This document shows, one piece after another, positions 63,710-64,000 of a stretch of 64,000 nt of DNA. The stretch lies in the NCBI GenBank assembly GCA_949299755.1, contig CASGBA010000003.1, positions 1 to 64,000 on the forward strand, in the 5' to 3' direction. Position 1 is the stretch's first letter; the number at the start of each line of letters is the position of its first letter. This DNA is from an uncultured Treponema sp. Its GTDB lineage: Bacteria > Spirochaetota > Spirochaetia > Treponematales > Treponemataceae. The position numbers and the translations under genes are program-made. The notes under the pieces are model-generated. The model saw nothing but the letters and a program-made list of their open reading frames with translations. It did no database searches and had not been told where the DNA came from.

Positions 63710-63732
63710 ACGCATATCCGCACGTTCTATGC

Positions 63733-64000
63733 TTATCTGAGAAGCGACAGAACCTGCTGGCTGGTTGCATTTGCCTGGGCCAGCATCGCAGTTCCAGCCT
63801 GCGAGAGGATCTGATCCCTGGTGTAGTCAACCATAGCCTGAGCCATGTCAGCGTCACGTATGCGGGACTCAGAAGCCTGCATATTTTCCGCCGCAACGTT
63901 CAGACCGTTAACGGTATGGCCGAGCCTGTTCTGGTAAGCACCAAGGTCCGCGCGCTGTTTGTTGACGATTTTCAACGCTGCATCCAGCGTTCCAATCGCC
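63733..64000 (-). CDS. Flagellin FlaB paralogue (5' end outside window)
   Basis: Reading off the right edge, the minus strand gives [20 protein letters not shown] and then [68 protein letters not shown] (only the family pattern is meant here; 88 residues seen). It is clearly a second FlaB-type flagellin, about 70 percent like the downstream one in this region, by eye. Treponemes carry several FlaB genes; this tandem pair is part of that set. Only the C-terminal part is visible. Confidence 0.92.
   Translation of the reverse strand, partial: AIGTLDAALKIVNKQRADLGAYQNRLGHTVNGLNVAAENMQASESRIRDADMAQAMVDYTRDQILSQAGTAMLAQANATSQQVLSLLR

Larger units (their letters stand above)
63354..63732 (-). other. 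Flagellin intergenic region and flaB leader
   Basis: 379 bases with no gene. From the left: leader with the CsrA-type hairpin above; a second hairpin CTGCGGA/TCCGCAG (63422-63441); a weak sigma28-like element, TATC (63584-63581), 15-base spacer, ACCGATAT (63565-63558), pointing to a leader of about 200 bases; an AT-rich part near 63610-63650; and the hairpin after the previous flagellin gene. Confidence 0.6.

Noticed and set aside
1-64000. CRISPR array, prophage or insertion sequence
   Set aside because: No regular direct repeats, cas, phage structural or transposase genes were found on either strand.

Overview
The window reads as chromosomal DNA of a treponeme-like spirochaete. The direct signs are FlaA (sheath protein) and FlaB-type flagellins of periplasmic flagella, a spiro-SPASM radical SAM protein, FliW/CsrA next to flgK-flgL, and several small proteins I associate only with spirochaetes. 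Base composition is moderate (not AT-rich like Borrelia). An [FeFe]-hydrogenase locus with a sensory-type hydrogenase suggests an anaerobic, fermentative, gut-type treponeme rather than the syphilis agent. This assignment rests on gene content and remembered families; no search was run.

Layout. 1-1.3 kb: xseA, cut by the left edge. 1.36-9.8 kb: six genes that all overlap (spiro-SPASM radical SAM, GT-A-like protein, a SpsF/PseG/zinc-ribbon/methyltransferase fusion, ATP-grasp, cell-wall amidase, GerMN protein), preceded by a sigma28-like promoter and followed by flaA. 11-24 kb: ppGpp synthetase with TPRs, tRNA-Glu, a JAMM-DinG helicase fusion, plsC, rpsT, HU, lnt, bactofilin, rho, rpmE. 22-27 kb: five-gene Hfs-type hydrogenase operon, then convergent rlmK-like and rex genes. 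29-43.7 kb: ileS, lipoprotein, zinc-ribbon proteins, a pseudo-receiver, mfd, an alanine/glycine symporter, an orphan D12 adenine methylase and an enlarged signal peptidase I. 43.8-51.7 kb: sugar locus (PfkB kinase, ABC permeases, binding lipoprotein, YesM/YesN-like two-component system). 51.7-52 kb: tRNA-Lys, -Arg, -His. 52-64 kb: flagellar genes flgN-flgK-flgL-fliW-csrA (+) facing flaB-flaB-flaG-fliD-two unknowns-tsaE-tsaB-HD-GYP (-).

How they work together. The flagellar half makes hook-junction proteins, filament cap, core flagellins and sheath, with FliW/CsrA as the likely translational switch. The second flagellin leader carries a hairpin that displays GGA in its loop, a short distance upstream of a Shine-Dalgarno that itself contains GGA, which is the arrangement expected for CsrA control. 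The hydrogenase operon couples a catalytic [FeFe] hydrogenase to a PAS-bearing hydrogenase whose proton-transfer cysteine is replaced by alanine and to a PP2C phosphatase, i.e. H2 production plus an H2-sensing output; the NADH sensor Rex lies next door.

Most promising for novelty: the overlapping SPASM/nucleotidyltransferase/ATP-grasp/methyltransferase operon upstream of flaA (candidate surface or flagellar glycan pathway), the JAMM-DinG fusion, and the predicted CsrA switch in the flaB leader. Several start codons were set from Shine-Dalgarno position; rex and the HD-GYP gene appear to need ATA and CTG starts.
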